Shown here: positions 62,057 to 64,000 of the stretch, piece after piece
Numbering within the stretch: position 1 is the first letter of the stretch
Layout: the number at the start of each line of letters is the position of its first letter
Assembly: GCA_027082955.1 (NCBI GenBank)
Contig: JALWTA010000011.1
Location: 25,202-89,201, forward strand
Direction: 5' to 3'
Origin: Sulfurovum sp.
GTDB lineage: Bacteria; Campylobacterota; Campylobacteria; Campylobacterales; Sulfurovaceae
DNA length: 64,000 nucleotides
Program-made: the position numbers and the translations under genes
Notes under the pieces: generated by a model
Databases searched by the model: none
What the model was told of the DNA's origin: nothing
Seen by the model: only the letters and a program-made list of their open reading frames with translations

Positions 62057-63607
62057 CTAAAATCTATATCGGATATAAAATCTTAGATCTTGTGCAGACT
62101 CAACAATACTTGGGAGATAGGCTGCAGCCATACCAAGCTGTTTTGCTGTCGCTTCAGCCTGTGCCTGGGACATACCGCCAGCAATCAAATTGCCTACGAC
62201 AGTCGCAGCTGATGCAGGATCGGATGTTCCCCCAAGCTGTGTCCACTGTGCAGCCCCTTGCTTCACATCGTCAATTTTCATTGCAGCACCGCTTGTGTTA
62301 CCAAAGAAGCCGTTACTACCCGTATAGTCATAGTTTATCTTTGTATATCTTATCTGTGCAGAAATCGCATCGGTCAACTGATAGGTAAAATACGCTTCCC
62401 ATGCATTACCGCGTGCAGCAAGTTTGGAGCCGATCATTGTATCTTCTGCATAGTTAAACGGTCTCCAGTACTGTGAACCGTGATTATACTCAAGTCCAAG
62501 TTTCCCATCTTCAGTTACAGGAAGCTGTGTACCAAACCAATAAGAGGTACCTGTTTCACTGTTAGATGATCCTAGCATTGATTTGCCAGCTTCCGGGAGA
62601 GTTTTGCTCCACGCAAACGAACCAAAAAGTTTTGCATCTGCAAAATATCCCTCTTCAGTAAGTCCGTCAATCAACACAGAAAAGGCTGCACCTTCCATAT
62701 CTCCATATTGTCTAAATCCAAGTTCAGGCCTACCGTCAGGGTATTGTCCTACAACCTCCATACCCGGTAGATCAAATGCCCTGAACCATGTTGCTTTTGT
62801 AATAATCTGTCCGTCATTGTAGGGTTCAAAGATGAATCCAGCCAAACGAATATCTGCAAGATGCTTCCCATCATTCGCATACGGCGTAGACGATTCAAAC
62901 AGAGGCTGCGCATTCGTGGATCCCTGCCCCATACAGATCTTAAAACTCATCCCGGCTATACCCGTAATGTTGGAAAGATCCAACTTGGAGCTAAGTCCAT
63001 CAAACTCAACATTGATAATATGTCCCAGTGGAGACTGAGCGGGATCATCCTCTCTGAGGTTTGCCAGGAATCCGCCTGTTGAAGGGCGGCGCCCAATAGA
63101 GAATGTCCACGGCATGTCTAATCCAAATGCATTATCTCCAAGATAAAGCCAATATGCCTGTCTAACCTTCACAGAATTGTCAGTCAAAGCCTCATTAGCT
63201 GTCCAGTCAAATGATCCACCAAGACTCATAGCACGATTATGCCCGTCAACAAGCGGGTTATAGAAATCTGCACCAAATGCTTTGTTCATGGAAAGCTGAC
63301 CTTTAAAGACATTATGATTGTCTGGTGCATATGCCATGTTGAGCCATAAACGCATTGACATCAAGTCATTTTTGCTTGCAGAGTTCCCATCCGCCAAATC
63401 ATAGTTCACACTGTCAAGTGCCGTTCTGAAGTCAACACCCCACTTAATATTGTCATTAGCAGACTGGGCATTAACCTTTCCCAGTTTTACCTTCAAACGA
63501 TCTATCTGCTTCTGAAGATGTGCTATCTCATCAGCAGTAGAAGTATAGTCACCACCTGCCAATGCAACAGACGCAGCAATCAGCGACATACCAAGAATTT
63601 TTCTCAT
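62057..63607 (-). CDS. DUF3373/porin-like outer membrane protein
   Basis: Signal peptide, N-terminal coiled coil IAHLQKQIDRLKVKLGKV, beta-rich body, C-terminal aromatic residue (FYIRYRF). Confidence 0.8.
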   Translation of the reverse strand: MRKILGMSLIAASVALAGGDYTSTADEIAHLQKQIDRLKVKLGKVNAQSANDNIKWGVDFRTALDSVNYDLADGNSASKNDLMSMRLWLNMAYAPDNHNVFKGQLSMNKAFGADFYNPLVDGHNRAMSLGGSFDWTANEALTDNSVKVRQAYWLYLGDNAFGLDMPWTFSIGRRPSTGGFLANLREDDPAQSPLGHIINVEFDGLSSKLDLSNITGIAGMSFKICMGQGSTNAQPLFESSTPYANDGKHLADIRLAGFIFEPYNDGQIITKATWFRAFDLPGMEVVGQYPDGRPELGFRQYGDMEGAAFSVLIDGLTEEGYFADAKLFGSFAWSKTLPEAGKSMLGSSNSETGTSYWFGTQLPVTEDGKLGLEYNHGSQYWRPFNYAEDTMIGSKLAARGNAWEAYFTYQLTDAISAQIRYTKINYDYTGSNGFFGNTSGAAMKIDDVKQGAAQWTQLGGTSDPASAATVVGNLIAGGMSQAQAEATAKQLGMAAAYLPSIVESAQDLRFYIRYRF

Positions 63608-63882
63608 GTTTTACTCCTTTTCTAAATTTGTCCAAAAACATGTGTAAATAGTTTAGAGCAGTAATGCTAATTCTCTACTTAAATAAACAAATAATGGAGC
63701 GTTATCCAAGATAGTTAATATGGTATTATATTTTTAATAATGATAAATGGCAATTTAGTGTTATATTATAAGCGAAAAATTAGATTTTAATAAGCATTAA
63801 AAATCAAGGAAATCAAAGAAAAAAATTGAAAAGTAAAAAGACATGATGAAAAAAGAAGTAGATAAACGAAGGAAAAACTCAA

Positions 63883-63998
63883 AGTGGCAGCGACCTACAT
63901 TCCCACCAGGGGACCCGGCAGTATTATCGGCGATGGGAGGCTTGACTTCCAGGTTCGGAATGGAGCTGGGTATGACCCTCCCTCTAACCCCACCACTA
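63883..63998 (-). rRNA. rrf: 5S ribosomal RNA (near-complete, at window edge)
   Basis: Reverse complement AGTGGTGGGG...CCCAGCTCCATTCCGAACCTGGAAGTCAAGCCTCCCATCGCCGATAATACTGCCGGG...GGGAATGTAGGTCGCTGCCACT; terminal stem pairs. Confidence 0.95.
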
Positions 63999-64000
63999 AG

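Overview
The gene content fits a chemolithotrophic Campylobacterota genome, probably Sulfurovum-like (inference from recA/eno order, soxCDYZ, SQR, CcoG and MqnD; I could not run a taxonomic search). On the minus strand at 35-11785 lies an O-antigen locus: a CDP-3,6-dideoxyhexose/tyvelose cassette (rfbF-G-H-S-E type), the Wzt/Wzm ABC exporter with a HEPN/MNT pair between its two genes, and fcl, gmd and manC. Next come a 12-heme cytochrome c, a PPIase, dcd, an MFS transporter, a TetR/RND efflux operon, an amidohydrolase, topA-bioB-antiporter, eno, and a MerR-linked lipid operon (MFS-PlsC-acyl-ACP synthetase fusion, FAD oxidase/methyltransferase-like fusion, unknown exported protein). These are followed by recA, mqnD-murB, L,D-transpeptidases, tpx, an operon of recombinase-like regulator, ccoG, small membrane protein and sqr, then moaC, lspA, glmM, rpsT, prfA, soxCDYZ, a MOSC protein, a DUF302 protein, a porin-like protein and a 5S rRNA at the right edge. 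The best leads are: (i) three CGTCA-type repeats at an exact 20-bp period between a catalytically dead serine-recombinase-like regulator and moaC; (ii) a 23-bp element shared by two promoter regions of the MerR lipid operon; (iii) degenerate 7-nt tandem repeats inserted in frame in both fcl and gmd, plus a related inverted heptamer-array element that supplies the mqnD stop codon and abuts the murB ribosome-binding site; (iv) the HEPN/MNT pair inside the O-antigen exporter operon.
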